From NCBI RefSeq assembly GCF_030407455.1, contig NZ_JASDDJ010000010.1, forward strand, positions 1 to 64,000: a stretch of DNA of 64,000 nt, given 5' to 3'. Of the stretch, positions 18,580-28,537 are shown piece by piece; the first letter of the stretch is position 1, and every line of letters starts with the position of its first letter. A program made the position numbers and the translations under genes. The stretch is from Psychrobacter sp. 5A.1 (GTDB taxonomy: Bacteria > Pseudomonadota > Gammaproteobacteria > Pseudomonadales > Moraxellaceae). The notes under the pieces were generated by a model. The model was given only the letters and a program-made list of their open reading frames with translations, had not been told where the DNA came from and did no database searches.

Positions 18580-19650
18580 ATGGGTCGTTATATCTTAAAA
18601 AGACTACTACTGATATTGCCGACACTATTTTTGATCTTGCTTGCCAACTTTGTAATCGTACAAGCAGCACCTGGCGGGCCTGTTGAGCAGCAGCTGGCAC
18701 TTATCGAGCAGGGCGCAAAAGATAATGCGCTTGGCGGTAATATCGGCGCAGGCAGTGCAGGTGGCAACGACAGCACTTATCAAGGAACGCGCGGTCTCTC
18801 TGAGGAGATGGTCGCTGCAATCAATGCCCAATATGGTTTTGATAAATCTGCCCCAGAGCGATTTTGGCTCATGCTAAAAAACTATGCTCAGCTAGATTTT
18901 GGTGAGTCGTTTTTTAAAGGGCAATCGGTGACAGAACTTATCATAGAGAAGTTACCAGTCTCGATATCGCTTGGACTGTGGAGTACGCTGCTCATCTATA
19001 TGATAGCTATTCCACTGGGTGTCTATAAAGCGATGCATCATGGCTCAGGCATTGATAAAGCCACAGCTATGTTGCTAGCGATCGGACATGCGATACCTGT
19101 GTTTGTCTTTGCAGTGATTTTATTGGTTTTCTTTGCAGGTGGCAGCTATTGGAATATCTTTCCACTGCAAGGGCTGACGTCCGAAAATTTCGATCAACTA
19201 AGCACGCTTGGTAAAGTGAAAGATTATTTTTGGCATTTGGCATTACCGTTGCTGGCGAGTACTGTAGGCGGTTTTGCAGGCTTGACTTATCTGACAAAAT
19301 TCAGCTTTTTAGAGGAATTGGGCAAGCAGTATGTACTGACCGCTCGCGCTAAAGGCTTAGGTGAGCGTCAAGTGCTATACGGACATGTGTTTCGCAATGC
19401 AATGTTGATTATCATTGCAGGTATCCCAGCTGCTATTGTTGGTATTTTCTTTGCGGGTAACTTTTTGATTGAGATTATCTTTAAACTTGATGGTTTGGGC
19501 TTGCTAGGTTTTGAAGCCATTCAACAACGCGATTATCCAGTGATATTTGGCACGCTATTTATCTTTACCTTAGTGGGGCTGCTGCTGCAATTAATCAGTG
19601 ATTTAAGTTATCACTTAATTGATCCTCGTATTGATTTTGAGGGGCGCTAA
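18580..19650 (+). CDS. yejB: Peptide ABC transporter permease YejB
   Basis: 356-aa inner-membrane permease with the BPD_transp_1 fold. It starts MGRYILKRLLLILPTLFLIL, then a periplasmic loop rich in Gly/Ala, then membrane helices with the EAA loop near TARAKGLGERQVLYGHVFRNAML, and ends LSYHLIDPRIDF as in YejB/DppB-type subunits. Its stop overlaps the yejE start (TAATG), so the two are translationally coupled. Confidence 0.93.
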   Translation: MGRYILKRLLLILPTLFLILLANFVIVQAAPGGPVEQQLALIEQGAKDNALGGNIGAGSAGGNDSTYQGTRGLSEEMVAAINAQYGFDKSAPERFWLMLKNYAQLDFGESFFKGQSVTELIIEKLPVSISLGLWSTLLIYMIAIPLGVYKAMHHGSGIDKATAMLLAIGHAIPVFVFAVILLVFFAGGSYWNIFPLQGLTSENFDQLSTLGKVKDYFWHLALPLLASTVGGFAGLTYLTKFSFLEELGKQYVLTARAKGLGERQVLYGHVFRNAMLIIIAGIPAAIVGIFFAGNFLIEIIFKLDGLGLLGFEAIQQRDYPVIFGTLFIFTLVGLLLQLISDLSYHLIDPRIDFEGR

Positions 19651-20762
19651 TGTCAAATAATCAACCTTCATCAAAGAGCAGTCCTATTAATAGCGAACCA
19701 GATAAAGCGCCAATGCCTGAGCAGCTATCTACCACAAAAAAGCAACGCTTGAGCCCTATATGGCAAGCGCGTCTAAATCGCTTTCGTAAAAATCGACTTG
19801 GGGTGATATCGCTGTTTATTTTTGCAGTGATATTTGTCATTTGTATGGCAGCTAACGTCATTGCCAATGACAAACCTTTACTGGTTCAATATCAAGGCGA
19901 TTATTACTTCCCGGTATTAAAGGCCTATCCTGAAACGACGTTTGGCGGTGTGTTTGAGACCGAAACCAATTATAAAGACCCTGTAGTGCAGTCGCTGATT
20001 GATGAGCAAGGGTTTTATGTGATGCCGCTTATTCCGTTTGCTGATCAGACGCCGAATGTTGAGCTTGGTCTGCCTTATCCAGCAGCACCCAATGCCCAAA
20101 ACTGGCTTGGTACGGACGATATGGGGCGTGATGTGCTGGCACGGATACTTTATGGTATGCGAGTGTCATTACTGTTTGGTCTGGCTTTGACGCTTGCGGG
20201 TGCACTAATTGGGATTATCGTCGGTGCTGTACAAGGCTATTATGGCGGCTGGATTGATCTGGCAGGGCAGCGATTTATGGAAGTATGGGGCGGTATGCCT
20301 CAGCTGTTTATGATTATTATTTTGGTCAGTCTGTTTAGTCCTAGCATTATTATGCTGTTCGCCATGATGCTGTTGTTCGGCTGGATGGGTCTAGTTGGTT
20401 TGGTACGGGCAGAGTTCTTACGAGCTCGCAACTTTGACTATGTGCGAGCTGCACGCAATTTAGGCGTTTCGGACAGCCAAATCATGCTCAGACATATCTT
20501 ACCCAATGCGTTAGCTTCTAGTTTGTCGCAGTTGCCATTTATTCTAACGGCCAATATTATCGCTTTGACTGCGCTGGATTTCTTGGGATATGGATTGCCA
20601 CCTGGCTCGCCGTCTCTTGGTGAGCTAATGGTACAAGGTAAAAATAACCTTGATGCACCATGGCTTGCCTTGTCAGGATTCTTTAGTTTGACCTTTATTT
20701 TGTCATTGCTCATCTTCGTCGGCGAAGCGCTGCGTGATGCATTTGATCCAAGGCGCTCTTGA
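19650..20762 (+). CDS. yejE: Peptide ABC transporter permease YejE
   Basis: 370-aa second permease subunit. A polar N-terminus is followed by SPIWQARLNRFRKNRLGVISLFIF (N-terminal OppC-type segment and first helix). A large periplasmic loop ends at WLGTDDMGRDVLARILYGMRVSLLFGLALT, the classic OppC/DppC motif. The EAA loop is DYVRAARNLGVSDSQIMLRHILPN and the protein ends LRDAFDPRRS. It pairs with YejB to form the channel. Confidence 0.93.
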   Translation: MSNNQPSSKSSPINSEPDKAPMPEQLSTTKKQRLSPIWQARLNRFRKNRLGVISLFIFAVIFVICMAANVIANDKPLLVQYQGDYYFPVLKAYPETTFGGVFETETNYKDPVVQSLIDEQGFYVMPLIPFADQTPNVELGLPYPAAPNAQNWLGTDDMGRDVLARILYGMRVSLLFGLALTLAGALIGIIVGAVQGYYGGWIDLAGQRFMEVWGGMPQLFMIIILVSLFSPSIIMLFAMMLLFGWMGLVGLVRAEFLRARNFDYVRAARNLGVSDSQIMLRHILPNALASSLSQLPFILTANIIALTALDFLGYGLPPGSPSLGELMVQGKNNLDAPWLALSGFFSLTFILSLLIFVGEALRDAFDPRRS

Positions 20763-20763
20763 T

Positions 20764-22443
20764 ATGACTAAAAATATTATCGCCACCGAGCAAAACAACG
20801 CACCAATTGAAAGTCTTCATCGTGCACAAGATAAGCTCATGCTAACTGTAGATAGATTAACTATCACGACAACGGCAGGTATCCAGCTAGTCGATGCGCT
20901 GTCTTATCAGCTAACACAAGGGCAAACCTTGGCCATCGTTGGTGAGTCAGGCTCTGGTAAATCGATTGCCAGTCTTGCGCTACTAGGTCTGTTGCCAGAT
21001 AGTTTAACGATTACTGGTGAGGTGCAGCTGGCAAGTACAACAGGCATGTCGACCTTGCCTATAGCGAATGATAAGGCGCGTAATGCTGCATTACGGTCTA
21101 TTCGTGGACAGCGTATCGGTATGGTGTTTCAAGAGCCGATGACCGCGCTGAACCCACTACATACGGTCGCCAAACAAATCGCCGAATCGTTGCGTCTAAG
21201 CGGCGTACCAAAGAAACAATGGCGAGACGCCAGTATCGCTTTGCTAGATGACGTCAATATTACTGATCCTGCTGACAAGTTGAATCGCTATCCGCATGAG
21301 CTATCAGGTGGTCAGCGTCAGCGAATGATGATTGCCATGGCATTGGCTCAGCAGCCTGACATCTTGATCGCTGATGAGCCAACGACTGCGCTCGATGTTA
21401 CCTTGCAACATGAGATTTTAGCGCTACTAGATGATCTAAAACGCAAGCACAATATGGCGATGATATTAATCAGTCATGATCTCAATCTGGTCAGGCGCTA
21501 TAGTGATGAGGTTATCGTTATGCGTCAAGGCCAAACGATTGAACAGGGTCAAACGTCAGCGGTATTTAGTCAGCCCAAAGCCGATTATACTCGGACGCTT
21601 ATTCAGCAAGACTTTGGTCAAGCATTGACCATAGAAGACGATAACGCAGATAAACAATCAAGCGTATTAGAAGTGAAGCGTCTTAACGTACAGTTCCCAA
21701 TTGAAAAAAGTCTGTTTGGTGGTACCAAGCGCTGGTTCGATGCGGTCAAAGATGTCGATATGACGCTACAAAAAGGCCAAGCATTGGGTATCGTCGGTGA
21801 GTCTGGCTCTGGAAAAACCACCATTGCGCTGGCGCTTAGCCAACTACTGAGCAACCAAGCACGTGTGAATGGGCAGATAGTGGTCAACGGGCAAGATATT
21901 TCGATATTGTCCAAAAAAGCGCTACGTAACTTCCGCGCGCAGATACAGATGGTATTTCAAGATCCATTTGCCAGTATTAATCCGCGTATGACGGTCATGC
22001 AAATCGTTGAAGAGGGGTTGCTGGTACAAGGCGTGGCTAAAGCTGCACGTCAGCAAGCGGTGTTAGATAGTCTTGCTACGGTACATTTGCCTTTAGCGTT
22101 TGCGCAGCGTTATCCGCATGAGCTGTCAGGTGGTCAGCGTCAACGCGTGGCACTGGCGCGTGCACTCATTATGAAACCAAGTCTACTCATATTGGATGAG
22201 CCGACCTCTGCGCTGGATAGTACCACTCAGGTCACAGTGGTTAGCTTGCTACGGGAAATCCAACAAAAGCTGCAAATCAGCTATGTCTTTATCAGCCATG
22301 ATCTCAAAGTAGTACGTGCTTTATGCCAGCATGTTATGGTGTTAAAAGAAGGCACCTGCGTAGAGTCTGGGCGTACCGAAGATCTCTTTAATCACCCACA
22401 GCATCCTTATGCTCAGCAGTTGTTAAAGGCGAGCAGTTCATAA
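20764..22443 (+). CDS. yejF: Peptide ABC transporter ATP-binding protein YejF (two nucleotide-binding domains)
   Basis: 559 aa from ATG 20764 (AAGGCG upstream, one base after the yejE stop); a GTG at 20734 inside yejE is the alternative. It carries two ABC ATPase domains: Walker A GESGSGKS and GESGSGKT, signature LSGGQRQR twice, Walker B ILIADEP and LLILDEP. This tandem layout is typical of YejF, in contrast to the separate OppD/OppF genes. It powers peptide import through YejBE and completes the cluster. Confidence 0.94.
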   Translation: MTKNIIATEQNNAPIESLHRAQDKLMLTVDRLTITTTAGIQLVDALSYQLTQGQTLAIVGESGSGKSIASLALLGLLPDSLTITGEVQLASTTGMSTLPIANDKARNAALRSIRGQRIGMVFQEPMTALNPLHTVAKQIAESLRLSGVPKKQWRDASIALLDDVNITDPADKLNRYPHELSGGQRQRMMIAMALAQQPDILIADEPTTALDVTLQHEILALLDDLKRKHNMAMILISHDLNLVRRYSDEVIVMRQGQTIEQGQTSAVFSQPKADYTRTLIQQDFGQALTIEDDNADKQSSVLEVKRLNVQFPIEKSLFGGTKRWFDAVKDVDMTLQKGQALGIVGESGSGKTTIALALSQLLSNQARVNGQIVVNGQDISILSKKALRNFRAQIQMVFQDPFASINPRMTVMQIVEEGLLVQGVAKAARQQAVLDSLATVHLPLAFAQRYPHELSGGQRQRVALARALIMKPSLLILDEPTSALDSTTQVTVVSLLREIQQKLQISYVFISHDLKVVRALCQHVMVLKEGTCVESGRTEDLFNHPQHPYAQQLLKASSS

Positions 22444-22623
22444 TAATAGCGACATACTCAAAAAAGCGGTGGTACAATCATTCTAGACAGTGGTCTGCTG
22501 TATCCAAGCCTCTTTATGACACATATAGTTATCTATTCTGATATCGGCAAACGTTAATTAGCTATCATTAGCTGACCAAAACGGTCGTTATCGCGGTTAA
22601 AATCATCATTAACAAGGATTTTT

Positions 22624-23934
22624 GTGCCCATGAAAATACAAAACAGTATTACTAAATTGGTAAAGACGAATGGTTTGCAGCATGCTGGTTATTTGGCTGT
22701 CGCTAAGACTCGGGCAAAGGTATTAAAAGCAGTATCTTATGTGATACCTATAAGAAGACCGATGTTATTCGTTGGTGAGACTGCCTGCGATGAGCTATGC
22801 GATATGCTTATCAATGAAGGCAATACCAATGTGTTTATTGTCACGGATACAGTGCTCAACAAACTAGGTATACCTGCAAAAGTTACCGATTATCTAGATG
22901 CGAAAAATATCAGTTATCACATCTATGATGGTATTACGCCAGATCCTACTTTTAAAGTAGTTGAAGAAGGGCTCCGTCAATCTATAGAAGCCAATTGTGA
23001 CTCTATCGTAGCCATTGGCGGCGGCTCAGTGATCGATGCGGCTAAAATGATAGCTATGTCTCAAGGCAACAAGTGTAAGCCAAAGCAGCTGATCGGTATT
23101 CTTAAGGCAAGAAAGCCTGCGACGCCTTTATACTGCGTACCAACGACGGCTGGCACGGGTTCAGAGGCGACACTTGGTGCAGTAGTATCGGATGATAAAA
23201 CGCATCAAAAAGCATTGTCTATCGATCCAAGAATGGTACCACTAGCCGCTGCAATTGACCCAGTTATCATGAAAGGCATGCCAGCCCATATCACAGCAGA
23301 TACTGGCATTGATGTATTGACCCATGCACTAGAAGCATGGATGAGTGCCAATGCCAGCGTAGAGACAGACTATTATGCAGCCTCTGCCGTAAAATCTGTC
23401 ATGTATTATCTACCACTAGCTTATAAAGACGGTGGTAATCTAAAAGCAAGAGAAGAGATGGGTATCGCCGCTCATTACGGCGGGATTGCTTTTAATAAAG
23501 CAGGTCTGGGTTATGTGCATGCTATCGCGCATCAATTAGGCGCTTACTATAGTATTCCTCATGGTCGTGCCAATGCCATCGTGCTGCCTTATGTACTTGA
23601 TGTCAATCGCAAAGCGAGCAAAAAGAGACTGGCGGCATTGGCCAAAAGAACGGGCATGGTACAAGATGGTCAAGCGGGTAATAGCGACAGTGAGATAGCC
23701 GATTACCTTATCGCGCAAGTTAGAGACTTGATTGCAGATCTAAACATTGATCCGACTGTCAATGGTATGCAAACCAGCGACTTTGATAATATTGCAAAAG
23801 CCGCTGCAAAAGAAGTCAGCGACACCTATGCAGTACCAACTTATCTATCAGCCGCTGAAATCAAGGAAATTCTAACAAAGATTAAGCAGGTAAGTGACAA
23901 ACGTGCTGATAAAGATAGCCAAAAATCTTCATAA
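22624..23934 (+). CDS. Iron-containing alcohol dehydrogenase
   Basis: 436 aa (GTG 22624, 6 nt after AAGGA; an in-frame ATG lies two codons later). NAD(P)-dependent group III dehydrogenase: VAIGGGSVIDAAKMIA (nucleotide binding), PTTAGTGSEAT, and metal ligands in ADTGIDVLTHALEAW and YVHAIAHQLGAYYSIPHGRANAIVLP. It is longer at the N-terminus (about 40 residues) than the common ~385-aa enzymes. The substrate cannot be named from sequence. It is a single gene with its own terminator. Confidence 0.88.
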   Translation: MPMKIQNSITKLVKTNGLQHAGYLAVAKTRAKVLKAVSYVIPIRRPMLFVGETACDELCDMLINEGNTNVFIVTDTVLNKLGIPAKVTDYLDAKNISYHIYDGITPDPTFKVVEEGLRQSIEANCDSIVAIGGGSVIDAAKMIAMSQGNKCKPKQLIGILKARKPATPLYCVPTTAGTGSEATLGAVVSDDKTHQKALSIDPRMVPLAAAIDPVIMKGMPAHITADTGIDVLTHALEAWMSANASVETDYYAASAVKSVMYYLPLAYKDGGNLKAREEMGIAAHYGGIAFNKAGLGYVHAIAHQLGAYYSIPHGRANAIVLPYVLDVNRKASKKRLAALAKRTGMVQDGQAGNSDSEIADYLIAQVRDLIADLNIDPTVNGMQTSDFDNIAKAAAKEVSDTYAVPTYLSAAEIKEILTKIKQVSDKRADKDSQKSS

Positions 23935-23967
23935 TCCTATGCTTACATTGATAACCTTACGATAAAT

Positions 23968-24002
23968 AAAAGCCCATTACTTTTTTGAGAATGGGCTTTT
24001 TT
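23968..24002 (+). terminator. Terminator after the Fe-alcohol dehydrogenase gene
   Basis: AAAGCCCATT, loop, AATGGGCTTT followed by T-run. Confidence 0.85.
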
Positions 24003-24099
24003 AATGCATTGAGATAATAAAGCTTCTGTCTTATTCCCATAGTTAAGTCATACTAAAATATATGATCGTTATCAAACAACCGTTTAATTTATCTTGTGA

Positions 24100-24164
24100 T
24101 TAGGGCGTGTCCTCATTTTTAACCCATTTAGATGACTATCGATTGAATTGAGGACACGCCCTAA
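24100..24164. repeat. MITE-like element, family B, short internally deleted copy
   Basis: 65 bp: TTAGGGCGTGTCCTCATTTT joined to AACCCATTTAGATGACTATC and the right end TTGAGGACACGCCCTAA. The long copies have ~110 bp more in the middle. Confidence 0.85.
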
Positions 24165-24277
24165 ACTCAGTTGATAAAAAATATCTTAATAAACTGTAAA
24201 TATATAACAGTATAGGAATGTTTCAGTGACACAAAAGCGTTAGGATATTTAAAGGACATTACGCTTAGGAGATTTTT

Positions 24278-25486
24278 ATGACTCGCATATTACCATCTAG
24301 AATTATAGGGTTAGTTATCATAGCGAGTAGTGCGATTTACGCAGGCTGCGCATCAACTGAAAACAGCTCTACTGTAAAAAACCCAACTGCCGCTAACCCA
24401 TATGCACCGACTACGCCAGGATTGGCAGTAGCCACAGTAGCGGGCGGGTGTTTTTGGTGTGTTGAAGCAGGTTATGAAAAAATCCCTGGCGTGGTAGAAG
24501 TCGTGTCTGGCTATACGGGTGGCACCGCTGAAAACCCAACCTACAAGCAGGTGTCAGCAGGTGGTACTGGGCATACCGAGGCAGCGCAAGTATATTATGA
24601 TCCTAAGAAAATTACTTACAATGGCATAGTGCAGGCGCTATGGAGAATTGCTGATCCTACTGATGATAAAGGGCAGTATGTTGATCGCGGTACACAGTAC
24701 CGTCCCGCTATTTTTTATAACAACGCGCAAGAAAAGCAAATCGCAGAAGCGGCCAAGCAATCACTACAAGCCTCTGGTGTGTATGAGAAGCCAGTAGTGA
24801 TTGAAATTGTTCCTGCTAGTGCTTTTTATCCTGCTGAAGAATATCATCAGGATTATTATAAAAAGAACCCGATACGCTATAAAGCTTATACCTTTAATTC
24901 TGGTCGCTATCAGTTTATCGAGAGCGTTTATGGCAAAGACTATGAGCTTAATTTTAGCCAGTTTAAGCCTGCGCCAGACAGCGCACAGCCAGTAATCTCA
25001 AACGAGACGCCAAACAGCAAGGCGAGCTTTAACCCAGCTACATTTGTAAAGCCATCACAAGATGAGCTGAAAAAATCGCTCAGTGATATTCAGTATAAAG
25101 TCACTCAAAAAGAAGGGACCGAGCGTGCCTTTGATAATGAGTACTGGGATAATAAAGAACTTGGATTATATGTCGATGTGATATCTGGTGAGCCACTGTA
25201 TTCTTCGCGTGATAAATACAAGTCTGGCACGGGCTGGCCAAGCTTTACGCGTCCATTGAGCACTGACATGGTAGTAGAGAAAGAGGATCGGGGTATTTTT
25301 TCGACTCGTACTGAGATTCGTAGCCGTTACGCTGACTCGCATGTAGGGCACGTATTTGATGATGGCCCAGCACCGACAGGCAAACGCTATTGCATGAATT
25401 CAGCAGCATTGCGTTTTGTTCCGCTTGCAGAGATGGACGCTGCTGGTTATGGCGATTGGATCGATGAGGTTAAACCCGTTAGTTAG
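24278..25486 (+). CDS. msrAB: Fused peptide methionine sulfoxide reductase MsrA/MsrB, lipoprotein
   Basis: 402 aa. The N-terminus is a lipoprotein signal (YAGC, Cys24), placing the enzyme in the periplasm. The MsrA domain has GGCFWC (catalytic Cys58) and [22 protein letters not shown]. The MsrB domain has [20 protein letters not shown] and catalytic Cys in [11 protein letters not shown]. The whole protein has only four Cys (24, 58, 61 and the MsrB one). Both zinc CxxC pairs of classical MsrB are absent, and so is the common resolving Cys (SGTGW instead of SGCGW). It repairs oxidised methionines of envelope proteins. Neisserial PilB is the best-known fused relative. Confidence 0.95.
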   Translation: MTRILPSRIIGLVIIASSAIYAGCASTENSSTVKNPTAANPYAPTTPGLAVATVAGGCFWCVEAGYEKIPGVVEVVSGYTGGTAENPTYKQVSAGGTGHTEAAQVYYDPKKITYNGIVQALWRIADPTDDKGQYVDRGTQYRPAIFYNNAQEKQIAEAAKQSLQASGVYEKPVVIEIVPASAFYPAEEYHQDYYKKNPIRYKAYTFNSGRYQFIESVYGKDYELNFSQFKPAPDSAQPVISNETPNSKASFNPATFVKPSQDELKKSLSDIQYKVTQKEGTERAFDNEYWDNKELGLYVDVISGEPLYSSRDKYKSGTGWPSFTRPLSTDMVVEKEDRGIFSTRTEIRSRYADSHVGHVFDDGPAPTGKRYCMNSAALRFVPLAEMDAAGYGDWIDEVKPVS

Positions 25487-25505
25487 TACAGTTTTGCTAT
25501 CGCTA

Positions 25506-25547
25506 ACCCAAATAAAAAGGACGCTAGTGCGTCCTTTTTATTTGGGT
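25506..25547. terminator. Bidirectional terminator between msrAB and folE
   Basis: A perfect 19-bp stem (core AAAAAGGACGC / GCGTCCTTTTT) with loop TAGT between convergent genes. Confidence 0.92.
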
Positions 25548-25581
25548 ATTATTTATAACAGCCTAAACAATTAACAGCGAC

Positions 25582-26193
25582 TTAAAAGGCTGGTTGACGC
25601 TTAGGTACCGCACCCAAAAACTCATTGCGAGCTTGATTATTGTGTTGATATTCACCAAGCATTGCTGTGCTACGAGTGGTTGAATGCTGCTTGCTAACAC
25701 CGCGCATCATCATGCACATATGCGCGGCATCCATCACCACGGCCACACCACGGCAGCCAGTGACATCCATGATGGTCTGTGCGATCTGTTCACTCAGATT
25801 TTCTTGTATTTGTAGGCGACGGGCAAACATGTCGACGATACGGGCGAACTTGGACAGCCCCAATACTTGGCCGTCAGGTAGATAGCCGATATGAGCGACA
25901 CCGTGGAACGGTAGCATATGGTGCTCACACAATGAATAGAACTCAATGTTCTGTACCAATACCAGCTCACGATTGGCTGATGGAAAGACAGCATTATTGA
26001 CGACTTCTTCAATGCTTTGATGATAGCCTTGGGTCAAATGAGAGAAGGCCTTTGCAGCACGTACAGGCGTATCTAACAAACCAGGACGATCCAAGTTTTC
26101 ACCAGTTGAGGCAATCAGCTGGCGATAGGATTCAGTACTTTCTTTATGGTCTGGGGTGGTTCTTGGGGTGTTACTCATAAGTTTGGCAGCCAT
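25582..26193 (-). CDS. folE: GTP cyclohydrolase I
   Basis: 203 aa; makes dihydroneopterin triphosphate from GTP, the first step of folate/pterin synthesis. Family motifs: [37 protein letters not shown] (zinc Cys and His), [21 protein letters not shown], and [11 protein letters not shown] (second zinc Cys). It starts at ATG 26193; a second Met five codons in (MSNTP) is possible. Convergent with msrAB. Divergent from fabI across a 446-bp gap. Confidence 0.96.
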   Translation of the reverse strand: MAAKLMSNTPRTTPDHKESTESYRQLIASTGENLDRPGLLDTPVRAAKAFSHLTQGYHQSIEEVVNNAVFPSANRELVLVQNIEFYSLCEHHMLPFHGVAHIGYLPDGQVLGLSKFARIVDMFARRLQIQENLSEQIAQTIMDVTGCRGVAVVMDAAHMCMMMRGVSKQHSTTRSTAMLGEYQHNNQARNEFLGAVPKRQPAF

Positions 26194-26531
26194 CCAAAAT
26201 GTGGGTGTAGCTTAACGTTGAATCCTATCATGTGAGGATTCTTATAAAAATTGTGCAAGCTGGGAAGGGCTGTGATTATACTCGAAATCTGCTGAACTTC
26301 ATACTACTGTGGCTAGCAGTTAAGCGTTTAATCAATAGAGAGGTGTCGAGCCCTCAATAAAAACTGTTATAGTGATGGTACTTACCGCATAATTCTTCGT
26401 AAACGCGCAGCAAAACACGACTCAAAATAAAAGAGATGCACTGAAATAACGCTCAGTTGGTATAAATTTTCTTCGCTTACTATAACGAGAATCAAACACA
26501 GTTTACGACTGTTTACTTAAATGAATTCGTG

Positions 26532-26537
26532 TATAAT
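26532..26537 (+). promoter_or_regulatory. -10 element upstream of fabI
   Basis: A perfect TATAAT about 100 nt before the fabI ATG. The -35 is weak (TGTTTA at 16 bp). The rest of the folE-fabI gap (26194-26639) shows no gene or clear repeat. Confidence 0.45.
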
Positions 26538-26639
26538 AAGTCATCTTTTCGTTTGCGTTATTTTATTACTCTCAATCTTCTAATTACTCTAAATAAATTC
26601 TTATTCTAAATTATCTCGATTGATTCAAAAGGAAATTTT

Positions 26640-27449
26640 ATGCTACTGCAAGGACAACGATTCGTCGTAACTGGTATCGCAAGTAAACTCTCTATCGCTT
26701 GGGCTATCGCAGAAGCGCTACACCGCGAAGGGGCATCACTGATCCTGACTTATCCCAACGATAAAATAAAAAAACGTGTGGATATGGCCGCTGAAAAATT
26801 TGAAGCAGATTTGGTTCTAGAGTGTGACGTCGCCTCTGATGAATCTATAGCCGCTTGCTTTGAGCAAGTGACTGCCCACTGGGGTGATGGTATTGATGGT
26901 GTGGTACATGCCATTGGTTTTGCACCGATGGATCAGCTTGATGGAGATTTTGTCAGCGCAACCACTCGTGAGGGCAGCCATATCGCGCATGATATATCCA
27001 GCTATAGCTTTGTTGCACTGGCCAAAGCCGCCCGCGAATTATTGGCGATGCGTCATGGTTCGATGCTGACGTTGACTTATGAAGGCAGCATTTCAGTATT
27101 GCCAAACTATAATGTCATGGGTATGGCAAAAGCCAGTCTTGAAGCCAGTGTTCGTTACTTGGCAACTTCTATGGGCGGTGAAGGCATCCGCGTTAATGCG
27201 ATATCTGCAGGCCCTATCCGTACGCTTGCTGCTAGTGGTATCAAATCTTTCCGAAAAATGCTCGATATCAGCGAAAAAATCGCGCCATTACAACGAAATA
27301 TCACACAGACAGAAGTAGGTAACGCCGCATTATTCTTACTATCGCCGTGGGCATCTGGCATTACTGGTGAGATTATGTTCGTTGATGCAGGGTTTAATAC
27401 GGTTGCCATCAGTGAGCAGTTGATGATGCTTGATGATCCAGCGAAGTAA
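26640..27449 (+). CDS. fabI: Enoyl-[acyl-carrier-protein] reductase (NADH), FabI type
   Basis: 269 aa; reduces trans-2-enoyl-ACP in fatty acid elongation. FabI-specific short-chain dehydrogenase pattern: [23 protein letters not shown] (cofactor loop), VVHAIGFAP, then [31 protein letters not shown] with the Tyr-X6-Lys pair, and [14 protein letters not shown]. The residue after the first active-site Tyr is Glu (TYEGS), where E. coli has TYLGAE-like residues. Preceded by AAGGAAATTTT-ATG. Followed by its own terminator. Confidence 0.95.
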   Translation: MLLQGQRFVVTGIASKLSIAWAIAEALHREGASLILTYPNDKIKKRVDMAAEKFEADLVLECDVASDESIAACFEQVTAHWGDGIDGVVHAIGFAPMDQLDGDFVSATTREGSHIAHDISSYSFVALAKAARELLAMRHGSMLTLTYEGSISVLPNYNVMGMAKASLEASVRYLATSMGGEGIRVNAISAGPIRTLAASGIKSFRKMLDISEKIAPLQRNITQTEVGNAALFLLSPWASGITGEIMFVDAGFNTVAISEQLMMLDDPAK

Positions 27450-27478
27450 TCGTTATCAATGATTTGTTCCATGAGAGA

Positions 27479-27504
27479 GAAGGCAGCCAATTGGCTGTCT
27501 TTTC
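27479..27504 (+). terminator. fabI terminator
   Basis: AGGCAGCC, loop AATT, GGCTGTCT followed by TTTC; one G-U pair. Confidence 0.6.
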
Positions 27505-27524
27505 TCGTTATACTATGAGGATTT

Positions 27525-28247
27525 TTGGCGATAGGCCTCTGGGCGATAGATATGATAACCAAGTTACCAAAGTGGATATTATGGGGTGGGGCGGTACTGG
27601 CATTTAGTGCAGGCTGTGTGAATACAACCGCTTTGATGGGGTTTGCTAACTTATCGGTGTCACATGTCACTGGCAATGTCAGCTTATTTGCGGCGGCTAT
27701 CGCTTATTTAGATATGCACAGTATCTTGTATATCGGCACGCTGCTGTTATCTTTTTTGGCAGGGGCTATTTTGAGCGGTTTTGTCATTGGTCAGACGTCA
27801 TTAAAATTAGGTAGACGCTATGGCAGTGCGTTGTATATTGAAGCAGCACTGTTGATCATCAGCTATTGGCTATATCAGCAACATGATTATTTAGGACAAT
27901 TGGCGGCAGCGATGGCATGTGGATTACAAAATGCGATGGTTGCCACTTATAGTGGGGCGGTGATTCGCACCACTCATTTAACAGGCCTTACCTCTGATAT
28001 GGGGGCTGCGATTGGCAATTGGCTGGCTGGCCGATCTATTAGTAAGCCGACACTGGGCTTTCAAGCCATTATCTGGTATTGCTTTTGCGGTGGTAGTGCC
28101 GTGGGTGCATTCTTATTTGCTAAGGTTAGCTATGAAGCGCTATTTTTACCCATTGCTATCGTTTTGACCGCAGCATTCGTCTACAACTATGTGTCAGACC
28201 GCTTACCAGAAAAAAGAGAGCCAACACATAAAAAGCACTTATCATAA
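27525..28247 (+). CDS. DUF1275 (YoaK-like) membrane protein
   Basis: 240 aa with about six membrane helices. It shows DUF1275 features: FSAGCVNTTALMGFANLSVSHVTGNVSLFAAA, CGLQNAMVATYSGAVIRTTHLTGLTSDMG, and a late helix IWYCFCGGSAVGAFLF. Function unknown; YoaK-type proteins are predicted transporters or permease-like. The start is uncertain: TTG 27525 lies 4 nt after GAGG, while ATG 27552 (MITKLP) has no close ribosome binding site but looks more natural as protein. Confidence 0.75.
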   Translation: MAIGLWAIDMITKLPKWILWGGAVLAFSAGCVNTTALMGFANLSVSHVTGNVSLFAAAIAYLDMHSILYIGTLLLSFLAGAILSGFVIGQTSLKLGRRYGSALYIEAALLIISYWLYQQHDYLGQLAAAMACGLQNAMVATYSGAVIRTTHLTGLTSDMGAAIGNWLAGRSISKPTLGFQAIIWYCFCGGSAVGAFLFAKVSYEALFLPIAIVLTAAFVYNYVSDRLPEKREPTHKKHLS

Positions 28248-28324
28248 CGATAAGTGCCTGCCATATAATGATGGATTGGCCATATAAATTTATCGTATGA
28301 AAAATATAAGCCCAACGCGATGGT

Positions 28325-28489
28325 CTATTTTTGCCCTTCTTCTCTGTGATCTTCATGCTCATGCATACCTTGCATCATATCGAGTGCAGAGTCGTCGGTA
28401 CGCTGTTGGTCTTCTTTGGCCAAACCGTCTTGGTTGATATCTTTTGGTGCCATTTTAGTGGTTGAGTCGGTTTTATTTGCGTTTGTCAT
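28325..28489 (-). CDS. Small acidic His-rich protein (54 aa), unknown function
   Basis: A 54-residue frame starting ATG 28489 with AGGACC 6 nt upstream and ending TAG. It begins MTNANKTDSTTKMAPKD and ends MHEHEDHREEGQK. It is hydrophilic with no signal peptide or Cys. The strong ribosome binding site and a normal-looking composition argue for a real gene. It is convergent with the DUF1275 gene. No family recognised; a metal-binding role for the HEHEDH tail is only a guess. Confidence 0.55.
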   Translation of the reverse strand: MTNANKTDSTTKMAPKDINQDGLAKEDQQRTDDSALDMMQGMHEHEDHREEGQK

Positions 28490-28537
28490 AAGAGGGTCCT
28501 ATTTGTTTTTATTAAATGTCCAATTACTTGACTTATT

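Noticed and set aside
27155-27676. 173-aa minus-strand frame across fabI and the DUF1275 gene
   Set aside because: It crosses two real plus-strand genes and a terminator, and has no protein family features.
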